Positions 5,320 to 6,151 of a DNA stretch of 6,151 nucleotides are shown in pieces. The stretch is from positions 506 to 6,656 of the forward strand of contig JAJYEB010000080.1 of assembly GCA_021790375.1 (NCBI GenBank), written 5' to 3'. This stretch comes from Chloroflexota bacterium (lineage in GTDB: Bacteria; Chloroflexota; Limnocylindria; Limnocylindrales; CSP1-4). Numbering within the stretch: position 1 is the stretch's first letter; every line of letters starts with the position of its first letter. The notes under the pieces are model-generated. The model had not been told where the DNA came from and searched no databases. It was given only the letters and a program-made list of their open reading frames with translations. Position numbers and translations under genes: made by a program.

Positions 5320-6151
5320 CCGAGACACGGACGGACATCCCGGTGATCGGCAACTTCATCGGCGGCGAATGGGCGGAGGCCGTCGGCGGTGGCACGTTCG
5401 AGTCGCTCAATCCCGCCGACACCCGCGACGTGGTGGGGCGGTTCCAGTCATCCGGCCCGGCGGACGCGGCCATGGCCGTGCGGGCCGCCGAGGTGGCGGG
5501 TCCGGCGTGGCGCCGCACGCCCGCCCCGAAGCGGGCCGAGATCATGTTCCACTTCGCCGCCCTCCTGGCGGAACACAAGGAACGGCTGGCCAGGGCCATG
5601 ACCCGGGAGATGGGCAAGGTGCTCGCCGAGGCACGCGGCGACGTCCAGGAGGGGATCGACATCGCGTTCCTGATGGCGGGGGAGGGGCGGCGCATGTTCG
5701 GCGACACCGTCCCGTCCGAGCTGCCCGACAAGTGGGCGATGAGCGTCCGCGAACCGCTGGGGGTGGCGGCGATCATCACCCCGTGGAACTTCCCCATCGC
5801 GATCCCGTGCTGGAAGATGATGCCCGCCCTGGTCGCCGGCAACACCGTGGTGTGGAAGCCCGCCTCGGACACGCCGGGCGTTGCCGCGCTCCTCGTCGAG
5901 TTGATGCACGAGGCCGGTTTCCCACCCGGGACGGTGAACCTCGTCACGGGCTCCGGCGAGGATGCCGGGATGCCGCTGGTCGAGAGCCCCGATGTCGACG
6001 TGATCAGCTTCACCGGGCACGCCGACACCGGGCGGCGCATCGCGCAGGTCGCCGCCAGGCGCCTCAAGCGGGTTGCCCTGGAGCTGGGCGGCAAGAACGC
6101 CATCATCGTGATGAACGACGCCGACCTGGACCTGGCCGTCGACGGGATCGT
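5316..6151 (+). CDS. NAD(P)-dependent aldehyde dehydrogenase, C-terminal part cut by window
   Basis: The 278 complete codons cover most of the cofactor-binding half of an ALDH-superfamily enzyme (usually about 480-500 residues), which oxidises an aldehyde to an acid. Visible landmarks are NFIGGEW (13-19), NPAD (32-35), REMGKVLAEARGD (97-109), PWNFPIAIP (156-164, oxyanion N158), KPAS (181-184), GFPPGTVNLVTG (201-212), FTGHADTG (232-239, NAD-binding turn) and LELGGKN (255-261, general base E256). The catalytic cysteine motif lies beyond the right edge. The REMGK...EARGD...GEGRR block is reminiscent of semialdehyde dehydrogenases such as alpha-ketoglutarate semialdehyde dehydrogenase, but the substrate is not certain. 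The FTGS motif normally has Ser where H235 stands here. ATG 5316 overlaps the transporter stop and sits 7 bases after its own -10 box. Confidence 0.93.
   Translation, partial: MTETRTDIPVIGNFIGGEWAEAVGGGTFESLNPADTRDVVGRFQSSGPADAAMAVRAAEVAGPAWRRTPAPKRAEIMFHFAALLAEHKERLARAMTREMGKVLAEARGDVQEGIDIAFLMAGEGRRMFGDTVPSELPDKWAMSVREPLGVAAIITPWNFPIAIPCWKMMPALVAGNTVVWKPASDTPGVAALLVELMHEAGFPPGTVNLVTGSGEDAGMPLVESPDVDVISFTGHADTGRRIAQVAARRLKRVALELGGKNAIIVMNDADLDLAVDGI

Noticed and set aside
3976..5328. Minus-strand open frame of 450 codons
   Set aside because: It is antisense to the transporter, and is hydrophilic and rich in Gln/Arg/His, the mirror of membrane-protein codons. Not a gene.
5114..6106. Minus-strand open frame of 330 codons
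   Set aside because: It is antisense to the conserved aldehyde dehydrogenase and the end of the transporter; no recognisable motif.

Overview
The window is very GC-rich DNA from a bacterium. It is packed with ordinary cellular genes and shows no RNA gene, CRISPR array or insertion sequence. Three starts, and possibly a fourth, lie 7 or 9 bases downstream of a TANNNT -10 box, with no Shine-Dalgarno sequence. This is the arrangement of leaderless mRNAs, common in Actinomycetota, Deinococcota and Chloroflexota-type bacteria. With the GC content and protein style, it suggests a high-GC actinobacterial or chloroflexotal lineage, possibly known mainly from metagenomes. That placement is an inference, because no marker gene is present.

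Layout, left to right. (1) 1-1464, minus strand: a beta-CASP metallo-beta-lactamase-fold RNA hydrolase cut by the left edge, with a long low-complexity insertion. (2) 1465-1582: a divergent intergenic region with a plus-strand -10 box, a possible 22-residue leader ORF and a perfect 8-bp stem-loop. (3) 1583-2875, plus: a rhomboid intramembrane serine protease with an N-terminal TPR domain. (4) 2865-3875, minus: a GT2-like glycosyltransferase whose first 60 residues resemble the C-terminal tail of cysteinyl-tRNA synthetase; its 3' end overlaps the rhomboid gene by 11 bp. (5) 3876-4032: a second divergent intergenic region with a -10 box for each flanking gene. (6) 4033-5319, plus: a 12-TM major facilitator superfamily transporter. 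(7) 5316 to the right edge, plus: an NAD(P)-dependent aldehyde dehydrogenase, cut before its catalytic cysteine.

The genes do not form one obvious pathway. Only the transporter and the dehydrogenase look linked: they overlap by 4 bp (ATGA), so uptake or export and aldehyde oxidation may be coupled, although the dehydrogenase also has its own -10 box. The most unusual items are the synthetase-tail/glycosyltransferase fusion, the leader region of the rhomboid gene, and the consistent leaderless start pattern. I found no convincing evidence of a wholly new multi-gene system.
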